From Owenia fusiformis (taxonomy: Eukaryota > Annelida > Polychaeta > Sabellida > Oweniidae), in assembly GCA_903813345.2 (NCBI GenBank), contig CAIIXF020000011.1, positions 3,434,571 to 3,498,570 on the forward strand: a stretch of DNA of 64,000 nt, written 5' to 3'. Below the pieces are notes generated by a model that was not told where the DNA came from, did not search any database, and saw only the letters and a list, made by a program, of their open reading frames with translations. Positions 22,619 through 35,900 of the stretch are shown piece after piece (positions within the stretch are counted from its first letter, which is position 1; each line of letters begins with the position of its first letter). The position numbers were made by a program, and so were the translations under genes.

Positions 22619-22872
22619 TTATAACATACCTATGATGATGTAGACTGGTCAGAGAGTACCGTTTTCTTATAGAATTGACAAACAAATGGATTGAAAATGA
22701 TTGAAATGAGTTTAGAAAAATTGCTCGCACAGTTTTATCTTCGATTGATTGGCTATGACGTCAGCGCCTTGACCAATCAGAAAGTTAGCGGGCGCGGGCT
22801 TTTCAAAACTTATATTGGCCCGCTGTCTTGTGTACACTTTGCACTAAACATCATCATAGGTATGTTATAATA
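22619..22872. mobile_element. short MITE carrying CCAAT/CRE-like motifs
   Basis: TIRs are TTATAACATACCTATGATGA (left) and TCATCATAGGTATGTTATAA (right). The interior (about 22740-22800) is G/C-richer and holds ATTGGCTATGACGTCA and CCAATCAG, which resemble inverted CCAAT, CRE and CCAAT boxes. It abuts the hairpin at 22501-22613. No ORF. Confidence 0.6.
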
Positions 22873-22879
22873 CTACTTT

Positions 22880-23370
22880 GATTATAATGTTCTCTATGAT
22901 GATTTTATGTAAATAAACATTTGTATATATTGTATATTTTTACATTGCTTGTCATGTTGCATATGTGTTGCATGCTATATTTGATCTCACAAGCTCTGTT
23001 GAAAAGTCCCATTCCCCTCCCCGTTTCGTCCGGTTACATTTGGTGGCAGCTTACAGACAGCAACAACTCCAGATTCAGATATTTATTACATTTTTGAAAA
23101 ACATACATGACATTCAATACAACATGACGCTCTCGAGAGTATATGTTGAGATACGTCTGCGTCTCCGTCATACGCAATAGCATAATGCACATCAGAATGT
23201 GAATTTATTTTAGGCATTCCCTGTCCAGGCCTTTGTCCATTTGTCCACTTTCGGTGCGCGGACGCTATAATGACAAGAATTTGCATTGCTGGGAGTGTAA
23301 GATTGGTAATTTTGAATCCCGCTCCTTGTTTTTCTCATCTGCCTCTTGTAAAAAAAGTTACTGAAACCAC
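22880..23370. other. nothing recognised
   Basis: No exon or repeat is supported. Short ORFs on both strands show no family signature. Confidence 0.4.
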
Positions 23371-23373
23371 TGA

Positions 23374-23880
23374 TTTAACATTGTCACGATCATACCAGGC
23401 ATGGTCATAAAATCTGTGACCATCATGTTAGTCTCAGATACAATTTAACATTGTCCCGATCATACCAGGCATGGTCATACAATCTGTGACCATCATGTTA
23501 GTCTCAGATACAATTTAACATTGTCACGATCATACCAGACATGGTCATACAATCTGTGACCATCATGTTAGTCTCAGATACAATTTAACATTGTCACGAT
23601 CATACCAGGCATGGTCATACAATCTGTGACCATCATGTTAGTCTCAGATACAATTTAACATTGTCACGATCATAGTCCTACCAGGCATTGTCATATAATT
23701 TAACATTGTCACAATCATACCAGGCATTGTCGTACAATTTAACATTGTCACGACCAGGCATTGTCATACAATTTACCTGGCATTGTCATACAATTTAACA
23801 TTGTCACGATAATACCTGGCATTGTCATACAATTTAACATTGTCATGTTCATACAAGGCATTATCAATTCATATATTTTA
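23374..23880. repeat. 71-bp minisatellite grading into shorter units
   Basis: The first units repeat every 71 bp (TTAACATTGTCACGATCATA, CCAGGCATGGTCATACAATC, TGTGACCATCATGTTAGTCT). Downstream units are shortened forms keeping TACAATTTAACATTGTCAC and CCAGGCATTGTC. No relation to an exon was found. Confidence 0.85.
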
Positions 23881-23899
23881 ACAATACCACGATCATCCC

Positions 23900-26360
23900 A
23901 TGTAACATATTTTAGCATTCTTACGAATAGGAGGGAAACACCAAGACCTTAGATATGACCTCATAACTTTGATTGATTGCTGTTCCAAAGGAATTGAGTC
24001 CAGAGGTGCTCTATTAACCTGTGTATTCTAGGCTCTTCGTTATTTTTTGTTCGAATCTCTGCAGATTTTAAACCATTGTGATTTTATGAATATATTGGTT
24101 GTTTCAAATGAAAAAATGCACTCGAGCAAGTTACCCCAGGGGGTAGCAGGGGGTCAAAGCAAAAACAATATTCTGAGGACAGTTCTTCATATACCACCAT
24201 TAAATAACTTTATACAATCAGCAGATATAACGAAAAATTATTTTCAATGTTTTTTATTTAATATCTCCCTGCAAAATCAATATTTTAATCAGTTAATGTC
24301 CAGTGGTGCTCAATGTTGGTAACAAGGATTTTGAAGATATTTTGTCATAATTCTAAGATCTTTTCATATTTATTGATGAAAAAATTCAGGTAGATAGCTC
24401 TTATATCACTCTATAAATTCAATGAATTTCAAATCATAAAAATAATCAACGAGTGAGAAAAAAATCTTTTTGCACTCAGCTAAGAAGCAAGATGGGGGGG
24501 GGGTAGTCCAGGATCTTCATCTTTTTTTTTAGAATCACTGCAGAAATTAAGTCATTAACATTTCATGTATACCCGAGCAAGTTTCTCAGTCACCTTTTGT
24601 CCCAAAATTGATATTTTAACCCTTTTAATATCCACATTTTCAAAGGATGTGTCCGGGTATATGCCCTTTTGGTCCCTCAGTCAAATGTATGTGAAATATG
24701 GTTTTTATTACTGTCCTAGTTATATTTGATAAGTATATTTACTTTTTCATGAGTTTTGATGCATAATTAACCCCCTGCTGAGAGTCAGAATTAGTATCTT
24801 AACAAAAACAAAAATAGTCATTATCATAGAAAAAAACGCCAATGGCAACATGTATAACATACAAAGAAGAAATAACTAACGACCCATGAAGAATTAAAAA
24901 GAAAATCATATTTTTGAAATATGTTTAAGGATTACATTTTTTTTTCAAATTTTTGAATTTCCCGCCAGTTTAATTTGAAGGGGGAAAAACAAGATGGTTG
25001 CCATTTGATGTAAGAAATATCAGAAAAAAGTTGCTTCACTTTTAGTTTTCACAATGAACACAGTTTTCCGGTTTAGGTTTTTTGACTGATTCTGACTCTT
25101 CATCACCAGGGTCATGTATAGAGATTATAAAATTGGAACCAAAATGTTGTGCTCAGCATGAATTTGACTGAAATATGTGTAACATCACCAACACAATTGA
25201 AGTCTCAAAACTGGATGCTCAGTAACTTTGAGTGACTATAATCCCTTGATTACCCAGATAAAAATGTTTTGGAAGATATGTTTCAAACTTTTTGCATAAA
25301 TAATTCATTTAATATTTGCCTTTGATTTTTTTCAATTCTGACAAAGTGATATGCACTGTCTTTGATGCCAATATTCTTCATCAATTGTGATACAAATTGA
25401 TATTTTTGTAATCTCAGAAGAAGGATAAGGTATTGAAGTTTAATAATATGTGTGATTGAGTTGGTTTTTCAGACATTACAATTTTCAATATTTTTAAGTC
25501 GATACCCAGACTCATTCCCAGACTCATCCTTTTGTTAACATTGACTTTTAGGATTTTATATAAGTATATACATGTATATAAGTGTATATTCTAAGAAATT
25601 TTGATATTTAGTGAAGAAAAATCAGGGATAACGTTTTTTCTATGAATATTTATTTTTCTATGAATCTTTAATTTCAAATTATAAAAAATATCAATGATGG
25701 AGAAAAAGGATTTTGCCTCTTCAGTGTGTGTGTGGGAGAGGGGTGGCAGAGGGCGGGTGGGGGCTAACAAACTCTCCCTGACTGTCTTGAAAAAACTTCA
25801 TAATAACTGGTTAACTAATGTTTCCCTCATGTAATACGAGACAGAGATGGGGGACAACTGAGAAGATATTTTAAAGAAACTCTTACATTTGTTTTAATCG
25901 ATTCGAGTTAACGAGTTTATCAATTCTAGCAAATTTGAAAGAACTAATATCTATTAATATGAAAATAAACAGCAAAACTACATGCTAGTACCCTGGAAAT
26001 TTGCAATTTGCCATAAATGTTCCTTAAATTATGCATGTACTGTTCGTCTCAGGCCTTAAATAGTAAAACAGTGTGCTTGTGGCTTTATCTTAATATGTAG
26101 CATTACATGGCATTTTGAGGTTGTTTTTTTTAAGATAGACTGATATCATGATTGGCCATAGTTTAGGATAACATATCTAAGACCATAAAATACGGTAACT
26201 AGTCAAATCCCATATGCTCACCGTGTGAGCCAAAAATCATGTTTTTTGTACATTTCTCCCTCCTTCCCCCTCCAAGGATCAGTTTTTATATGAACAAAAT
26301 GTTAATAGACATACTTAATAATAGTAATAGAAATCTCATGGTTGATATAATAAGGATAAT
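23900..26360. other. intergenic, nothing recognised
   Basis: AT-rich sequence downstream of the dsRBD gene with a few homopolymer G runs (for example near 24495). No exon, RNA gene, TIR pair or array could be supported by eye. Confidence 0.5.
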
Positions 26361-26363
26361 GTA

Positions 26364-26369
26364 TTTATT
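26364..26369 (-). terminator. candidate poly(A) signal of the dsRBD gene
   Basis: AATAAA on the minus strand (TTTATT on plus), about 235 nt past the stop codon at 26602-26604. It was chosen by position only. Confidence 0.35.
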
Positions 26370-26601
26370 GTATGAATCAATATTAAATCCCCTCCAAAAG
26401 AGGTTGAAGGGGATGGAATGATCTTTATCCATATTATTTAGATACATCACTGCCATAATTTTTTGATCTAGTAAATGATATTCCAGTAATTTAATTTAAA
26501 AATCAACTTTTCTCTAAATTTGAGAGTACCACATGGCGTTTTATGCATATATGACGCTACGTCTTTGTTAACATTATATGGATATATTTGATCATGTTGC
26601 A

Positions 26602-26979
26602 TTATGGCGATGACATCTTATACAAGGTGGTCTTAAGTCCACCAGTTTTAAGCCTTCTAACAAGATCATGTCCCTGCAGCTTGCGTTCTAAAAGCAAATA
26701 CTTTTTCTTGGTGTCTGTTGTGAAATGAATACTAGTTCCAAACCCACTTTCCTCGGCAACCTTTTGAATGAAGTCGCGTTCATCGTCAACAAAGTCCGGG
26801 TGGCAGTATGCCTCTAGCTGACAGCGACCCAGAAGGACCTTGAGCTTAGTTTTGTCTTCAAACTTCTTCAGAAATCTCTCGTCGTCATTGTCGAAAAGAT
26901 CACTGGGTTTGATTGTGTATACACTGTTAGATTCATCTCCTTCTGATTGCTCTGGGAATGGACATCCAATAATTGTTTT
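26602..26979 (-). CDS. dsRBD gene exon 16 (R3H-like C-terminus and stop)
   Basis: After ATGTTTCAG: KTIIGCPFPEQSEGDESN to KMSSP and TAA. The segment DDERDFIQKVAEESGFGTSI followed by KKKYLLLERK has the spacing of an R3H domain (RxxxH, small-Gly turn, then a basic strand), but the His is Gln. It is a tentative domain call within a secure exon. Confidence 0.8.
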   Translation of the reverse strand, partial: KTIIGCPFPEQSEGDESNSVYTIKPSDLFDNDDERFLKKFEDKTKLKVLLGRCQLEAYCHPDFVDDERDFIQKVAEESGFGTSIHFTTDTKKKYLLLERKLQGHDLVRRLKTGGLKTTLYKMSSP

Positions 26980-29900
26980 CTGAAACATTTTTTTGAATTG
27001 TTATTTATAAAATTCAATTTATTATTTAATTTTTTCAATTTTATTGAACTTGGGAAATTTTTGGCTCCAGAAACATTGTTTTTTCTGGAGGCAATTAAAG
27101 TTGAATAAGAAGAAAGTAAGCCAAGAAGAGTTATCAAAAGTAAACTTGAGAGGTGTTCTGGTTACAAAAGTTCATTTTACATTACTTGAATGGGTTATCA
27201 CTTATATGGTGTTTCAATTATGAATTATGTCCAAAACATAAAATTCAACTCACCAATATTCTTGGATTAGTAGGTAGAGCTTCAAATACTTGAGAAGCTG
27301 CATGTGCCTTTGCTTGGTCTTTAGTAAGTCCTCTTCCATCAGCCACTTTGTAGCCCTCTAATGACACATAACATCTACAACATCAATGGAAAACTTATTT
27401 GGAGATTTGGACTTTTGGACTTTTTGTTTAAGGTATTCAGTATTTGATACATTGTGTATTTGGTATTCAATGCTACTTTGTAGCCCTCTAATGACACATA
27501 ACATGTACAACATAAATGGAACACTTATTTGGACTTAACGTGTTTAAGGTATTCAGTATTTGATACATTGTGTATTTGGTATTAAATGCTACTTTGAAGT
27601 GCTCTAAGGACACATAACATCTACAACATAAATGGAACACTTATTTGGACTTAACGTGTTTAAGGTATTCAGTATTTGATACATTGTGTATTTGGTATTA
27701 AATGCTACTTTGAAGTGCTCTAAGGACACATAACATCTACAACATAAATGGAACACTTATTTGGACTTAACATGTTTAAGGTACTTAGTATTTGATACAT
27801 TGTGTATTTGGTATTAAATGCTACTTTGTAGCCCTGTAATGAAACATAACATCTACAACATAAACGGAAAACTTATTTGGAGATTTGGACTTAACATGTT
27901 TCAGTTATTTGATACATTGTGTATTTGGTATTCAAAACTACTTTGTAGCGCTCTAAGGACACATAACATCTACAACATAAACGGAACACTTATTTGGACT
28001 TATCATGTTTAAAGTATTCAGTATTTGATACATTGTGTATTTGGTATTCAATGCTACTTTGTAGCGCTCTAAGGACACATAACATCTACAACATAATTGA
28101 AAAACTTATTTGGAGATTTGCACTTAACATGTTTCAGTTATTTGATACATTGTGTATTTGGTATTCAATGCTACTTTGTAGCCCTCTAATGACACATAAC
28201 ATGTACAACATAAATGGAACACTTATTTGGACTTAACGTGTTTAAGGTATTCAGTATTTGATACATTGTGTATTTGGTATTCAATGCTACTTTGAAGTGC
28301 TCTAAGGACACATAACATCTACAACATAAATGGAACACTTATTTGGACTTAACGTGTTTAAGGTATTCAGTATTTGATACATTGTGTATTTGGTATTCAA
28401 TGCTACTTTGTAGCGCTCTAAGGACACATAACATCTACAACATAAATGGAACACTTATTTGGATTTTACATGTTTAAGGTATTCAGTATTTAAAACATTG
28501 GGTATTTGGTATTCAATAGTACTTTGTAGCACTCTAAGGACACACAATATCTACAACATAAATGGAACACTTATTTTGGACTTAACATGTTTAAGGTATT
28601 CAGTATTTGATACATTGTGTATTTGGTATTCAATGCTACTTTGTAGCCCTCTAAGGACACACAACATCTACAACATAAATGGAACACTTATTTTGGACTT
28701 AACATGTTTAAGGTATTCAGTATTCTGTGTAACAACTCAAAACTTTTTCATTTTTTAAACATCCATTTCCAAAGATGGCAATTCTGTAATCTTTATAAAT
28801 AACTAGATATTGTCTGATGTTCAATAGAAAAAAATTATTTAACAATTGAAAATATCCTGATACCCTAAAGTATCAGAATAGGACTTACAGGTGAACCATG
28901 TCATTGTTAATGACTGCCGACATATGTTTGTATTCTAAGAGCATGTTACTGAAGTCTGCACATCTGTCTAGAGATGTCATAGGATCCTTTAAGGGTACTT
29001 CACCATCTATTTCAACAATAATCAGCTCTTTAAAGTGGCGCTTTGATTTCCTGGTCTTGGTAATCTAAATTCAAGTATATCAAACAGTAAGGTAATATAA
29101 AAAGCGAGTTTCATAAACAAAAAATATCAAATTTGTAAACATGTATGTTTATTTTGTATGATTGATGTTGATTGTAAGTTAATTTTAAAGGAACACAAAT
29201 AAATGTTATTTAAAAAAATAATCAAACAGTTAAACATTGGTCAAATGAGGTTATAGTATCCTTCAAGAGTTGTTCATCATCCCCTTCTTCACTGATTTGG
29301 CTGTTGAATTTTCTAGTCCTGGTAATATTATATGTGTTAGGCTAGTGAATTTATCATTTGAGAGATTTAACTCTCTTTTCATTTTTGTACTTTAAATATT
29401 TTCACCATTTTGTAACATATTGCAAATCGTTATAATTCTACCTTGATCAGTATTAAGTTTAAACATGGATATCCAAAAGAAAATATATAAAATACTATAT
29501 AAATATACAGTGTACGGTATGAATATTACTTTTTATGTAATTGTCATTTTGATTCATGTCTTCAAAAAGCAGTGAATGGTATCTCACCTCTGATTGGTTG
29601 GATTCAGTTTCATCCAGCGTAAACTTGTTTGCCTTGACAAATTGCATATACTCTGGTTCAATCAGTTCATATTTCTTCGTCTTTCCACCTAATGCTTTAA
29701 CAGCCTTGAATATGTCTTCTACCGGATATTTGGTCTGAAATAACCAACATTGGTGTTTTACACGTAAATTCAAATGAAATTTATAAGACATGTTTCATTT
29801 GAATATTAAGTTCACGCACATGTAAAAATAACTGCAAAATACACTTTTAAAGTGTTACAACATTGAATATGCTTTGAATCTTTTAAATGTGATCTATACA

Positions 29901-32900
29901 TTGTTGGCATTTTTGAGCCTCCTTTCAAAATATTATGATCCATTTTGAGTGAATGGCCATTTTTATCATATTTTCAAATAAGGGTAATTTACTAAAACAC
30001 ATTTCAGACCTCGTCTGGTTCATCCATGCAATTCACAAACTCTACAAAAACAAATAAGTTCTAAGCGGAAAACTTACCTTAAATATAAGGTGATCCTTAA
30101 CTGCCTTTGATTTATGAGAGAGGTGAGGGAATGGGGCACATATCTCGCGCAGACGTTGTTTTTCACGCTGATTGAAGCCTTGATGAAAAACCAGGTCATC
30201 ATCTGAAGCCTGGTGATATACACAACAAAATATAATTAAAATTATAGTAATATACAAAGAAACTAACACCGAAATTTCAAAATATTGTTTTTCAAGTGTA
30301 ACCATTGACTGAATACATTATGTCTTAACCATAACCTACCTCCATAGTTGCCATTTTTTCTTCAATCTTGGCCATCTCCACCACTGTGAAGTCTCGATCA
30401 TTCGTTGGTACATCAGGCATAGGTAAAAACAGTTCCTCTGGTTTTATAATGTCTGGATACAGTTCAGATGTTTCTTCTAACTCCATTCTCTTAGCAATAT
30501 CATGAATCTGAAATAACAGTCAGTCAGGGTTTTTGGAATAAAAAAACACAAACAACCTTTTCATTTTTATATCTAATATCTGCATACATACGCTAATGTT
30601 GTAAAACCTTGCCAATTAGCTAATTGAAATCGATTGTAATTGTTAATATTAGAAATAAATTAATACCATGAAAAAAAACAGTCAGTTTTATGTTATCTAG
30701 AAAGTTTCCCTTTTTTGGCACAAGTCTTAAACAAAGCATTAACATGCAAAATGCTACTACCAGCCATTTGTTACAGACCCAAACCCTGACAGCTAAACAC
30801 CATCCACAATAATAATATGTCACCACTTGTGGTGATGATATAAAAATCCAATTTCACAAATATATTTTTAGCATCTATTTATACTGTGCTCAATAGGTGC
30901 CATTAGATCTAAAAATGGTGTCAACTTCATTCATATAAATCTGACCAAATGTGAGGTAATTTTTTCCAAATTGCTTAAAAGTAGGAGGCAGGTTTCATTT
31001 GTCATAATTATCACCAACATATAACATGCAGATCAAAATAGGTACAAACGGTTCAAACGGGTGATTCGATACTCTCTGAAAACTAACAGTCAACCGGTTA
31101 GTATTTTCCAAGCATCAGGTAAATGCCGATGCTTAGGGTACTTACTTTTACCGTCCAACATAGTTTCTGTAGTTTTCTGTAGACTACTTTGTCCGCCAAG
31201 TGTTTAGCCTCCGCTTGGGTAGACCCAAGTCCCCGACCCACAAGGATATCAAATACTCTTATGCTGCACCTAGAACATAAGCAAAAATAGGTACATCTAC
31301 ATTAGTATTTGCATTCTAAGTTTATTTAACATGGGAGTCAATGGTAGGAGAGAAGGGACCAAAAAAGTGTTCAGATTTGGAGGTGTTAAGATTAGTCAGG
31401 TGTTTGGATTCAGGGTTTACTCTGTAATATGTAGAGGTGTCACGGGTCAGATATCTTTCGGGTTGGGCAAGCAAAAAAGTGTGCGGTTGTGTCAAAAGAA
31501 AACAAACACAAACTATACCCATTCGTAATTTATACATATTCAAGAAAAAGAAAGCCAAAAGTTTGAAATTTTGCAGGAAATATAAAGAATTTTACGATAA
31601 TTTTTTATAATTCTGAGTGTTCCGACCCAACCCAAAATTGGTAAGAAGTTGTTCGTGACCCGAACCGAGCCCTATGACCCGAGATTTGGGTCGACTTTGG
31701 GTCGATGTGACCCCTCTAGTAATATGTAGTGTGTGACAGAAAACCTCCTCTAATAACATGAGGAATTTGTAAATTTACAATACTATAAAAACATATTCAT
31801 AATAATCTTAAAATACGCTTGATTAATACATAAGTACATTAATTATTAATCATGAATTTTAAGTATTTTCTCCACAAGAGATACACAATATAAGAAGTTT
31901 CTCCAGATTGTAAATATTGCACTATTAGAGAGGTTAAGCAAGGCAATTTTTTATGATTTGAACCGCAAACGTAAGCCTTTACGTTCCCGTTTACGTACTA
32001 TGAACAAAAGTGCTTTAAGCTGAGCAAACCTCAAAATGATTTTTTTTCTTATCGACCTTCGTTCTATTTTCTACTTTAAAAGTATAAAAAATATCATTTT
32101 ATTGACAAATTGATGAAAGTGTTTACCAAAGGAGATGTTTCACAGCCTGGCAGTGTTCTATGACATCTTGAATCTTACATAATACAACATAATACAACAA
32201 TAATATCTTTAATGTCTTTGAAGCATTCATAGTTTTATTACTATGGTGTCACAATATGTATAGTAGAATTAAGATGAGTTGACATGTGCGCAATATTGCC
32301 ATGCCCAGTTGCCATGCATGTAATCTCATCAGATTTTACATATGAAATGGGTGCCTCAATATTCAAGTTATATTTGATTAGATTGGACACCAATGATCGC
32401 GATATAAACACAGATTTGTGTCAAACATATTCATGCATTCTACCAATATCATATTTATCTCAATCAAACTTGATAAAGTACTAAAAATCTTTTACGGAAC
32501 GACCTACCTAGACTTTGATTTTTCACGTTTGGATGTACGTAAACCGGGAAATAAGTAGAACAATATGACGTCACATCCTGAGAAAAACCTGCGTGCGCCT
32601 TCCTGTTCGCGGTTAACGTTGTAAAAAGTAGTGTTGCTTAACCTCTCTATTATTAGGTCTTCTAGGTCAACAAATACATGAAATAGTACAGTTAATACTT
32701 ACATTGTAACCTCAAGGCCTCCTTTCAGAGTCACTGATTCAAAGGCGTGCTCCGTTTTAGCCAATGAGAATGTGGAACTCTCTTGTAAGATCATGCCTGC
32801 TTGGTAGCTGGGCTCATCTAATAAATAATGTACAATTGTAATAATATTCATTATTACTTGGGATAATATGGTATGATGTGGCATTGATGTACATCATTTA

Positions 32901-35900
32901 TACAGCTGTTGATTCACTACTCATACATACAAAAGGGTTATGTACTGGGAGGTTTTGGATATGGGGTTTATCCAGAGGGAGATATGCATATCAACCTGAG
33001 GGATCGTAAGGACCAAAGTGTTTCATTCATTAAATAGTAACATTTTTTGAACAAACAGTGCAGATTCTTCAGATCAACACTCATATCTTTTTAAAACAAC
33101 CTGCAGTCTTTTTTCTTGTACTTACTCAACATTTCTTTCTGAAGTTCAAAGTAGAACTCTGCCAGGTGGTGTTTTACGTCATCATAGTTTGAATCCTCAA
33201 ACAACTTACGCAGTCTATTATAATTAGTGGTTTTATTTTTGAAGGTGCGACTCACAATCAGACCATCAATGTTTTCCAGGGAAGGAGTTTGTAGCGTGTA
33301 GCGGGCACTATTGTAATCTGCAACAACAATCACTTTGATATTTAGCATTCTTTAGGCTTTAGTACATGTGATGGAATGCCATTGGAATCTACTTATGTAT
33401 GCAAAAGAAAGTGCCAAAGGCAAAGGAGAAACAGTTGTTACAGAGCGTAGCAAGAATGAGAAAAAATATAATTTTTTTTTAATTAGAGGTGTTTCATGAC
33501 TAACATGCAAAATATGACAGATACTTTCTAGAAATCTTAACTTAAATGTTGCAAAAAGTTATAATTGAAAATTCAATCTTTCAAAGTAAAGGAATCTATG
33601 CCAATTTCATGCCAATAGGGTCAGGACCAGGTTCAAACAAAATTCCTACAATTTTTTTTCCACAAAATTATGAATACAATGGCCATTCATGGATTGGTTT
33701 GTTTTGTGAAATTAGAAGTAGATTTCAATTTGAAAAATAAGTTGTACTAAATTATTGCTATTTCTAAGAAACATGTCATGCTCCGGCCAGTTCCCTAAAT
33801 TATACGATCGCATCACATGAATAAAATTTGAGAGTTGTAGAATAATCAGAATAAAACTTGCTGAGTTCTTGACAAGTAAAACCTTATTAAAAAACAATTG
33901 TAATTCTACAAAACAAGAGACAATTACCTCTTGGTAATAAGACCCTAAAATATCATAACATTAATCATACCTTTCTTTTCTAAGTGGCCTACGATTTCCA
34001 TGGCAGTCTGTCGCAGTGAGATGGCTAAATACTTCACCCCTTCTATATCTTTCTCTGTTGCCTTGAAGTCTTTCTTTATATACTCTTTAATCTCCTTGAA
34101 GTCTCCGTTAGGTGCAGTTTTGTCATAAATGAAAATTTCATTCAGTGGTTGATTCTCCTGGAAGAAACTGCACTTGCAATGAAACTGCACTTGCAATGAC
34201 ACTGCACTTGCAATGAAACTGCACTTGCAATGAAACTGCACTTGCAATGAAACTGCAATTGCAAATGAATTTGTATACAAATTTTCAGGCATTATATAAA
34301 TTCAATACTATATATTATCATCTTTGGTGAGCTATATGGTTTAAGAAAGGGCCAGCCAAGATTGAGATTGTGCTGGGCCATTTGTTTGTACTTCTTCAAT
34401 ATAAATACCTTCAAGTCTTTCAGTAACATGTCGAGGTTCTTGAGTACTTTTACAATTTAAATACCTTCAAGCCTTTCAGTAACATGTCGAGGTTCTTGAG
34501 TACTTTTACAATTTAAATACCTTCAAGCCTTTCAGTAACATGTCGAGGTTCTTGAGTACTTTTACAATTTAAATACCTTCAAGTCTTTCAGTAACATGTC
34601 GAGGTTCTTGAGTACTTTTACAATTTAAATACCTTCAAGCCTTTCAGTAACATGTTGAGGTTCTTGAAAATTTTAACAATATAAATACCTTCAAGTCTTT
34701 CAGTAACATGTCTAGGTTCTTGAAAACTTTTACAATATAAATACCTTCAAGCCTTTCAGTAACATGTCAAGGTTCTTGAGTACTTTTACAATTTAAATAC
34801 CTTCAAGCCTTTCAGTATCATGTCAAGGTTCTTGAGTACTTTTACAATTTAAATACCTTCAAGCCTTTCAGTAACATGTCGAGGCTCTTGAGTACTTTTA
34901 CAATTTAAATACCTTCAAGCCCTTCAGTAACATGTCAAGGTTCTTGAGTACTTTTACAATTTAAATACCTTCAAGCCTTTCAGTAACATGTCGAGGTTCT
35001 TGAGTACTTTTACGATTTAAATACCTTCAAGCCTTTCAGTAACATGTCGAGGTTCTTGAGTACTTTTACAATTTAAATACCTTCAAGCCTTTCAGTAACA
35101 TGTCGAGGTTCTCAAGTGCCCCTTCATTCATGGACCAAGGTTGAGCTGCATCACATCCCAGACTCTTCACTGACACAGGAAGTGGGTAATCTGTATTCCT
35201 CGGAAACAGTGTCGTTGGGTTTGTGTCTGCCATCTGACAATATAAAAGAATGTATGAAAAAATATGCAGAGATTCATTAAAAAAGTTAACTTTGTCAATA
35301 AAAGAAATATAATGGATTTTGGAAAAAGGCAAAAATTGGCTGTTGGCTGATGTTTATGAAAATCCTATCATATGCCTTACCAAGGTCATATCTAATGATG
35401 AACACAAGAAATGGTGTCAGTTTTTTAGTTGGATTAAAAAATGATCGGAAAACTGATTCTGCATGATATAAGTCAACTAACTTACCTTTACAGTTGGAGC
35501 TGTCAGTCGCAAATATGTCAATGCATTTTGAGCTGCCTCATTCTGTGCTTCGCTTGCTGTATGAATTATATCCGAACCAGATTTCCCGACGCAACGCATG
35601 GTGTGTAGGCCAAGAGTTCCAATGAAGGCTTCACACCTGAAAAAGTACAAAAATATAGTTTAAAACTACAAACATAACATCAAACATGGAAAATAAACAT
35701 GAAAATAAACATGGAAAATAATCACCACCTGCCATTTGTAACAGATGGCAATTGCAAAACACAAACTGCCGCTTCCTTTATAAACCAAAAGCTGGTAGGG
35801 TTTAGATAAAGTCCCCTTTGCATTAATTTGACTTCACTTCCTATAAGAGAGCTGTCTTCACTCTTTCAGTTTACAATAACTCTCTGATCTCACCAAGGCG

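Noticed and set aside
23374-23880. Possible CRISPR-like array from regular 71-bp repetition
   Set aside because: There are no unique spacers between conserved repeats: the whole unit repeats. The genome is clearly eukaryotic with introns, so it is a minisatellite.
27818-28758. Plus-strand ORFs with repeats such as HNIYNINGTLIW
   Set aside because: They are the antisense of the 116-bp exon 15 array. Periodicity alone explains them.
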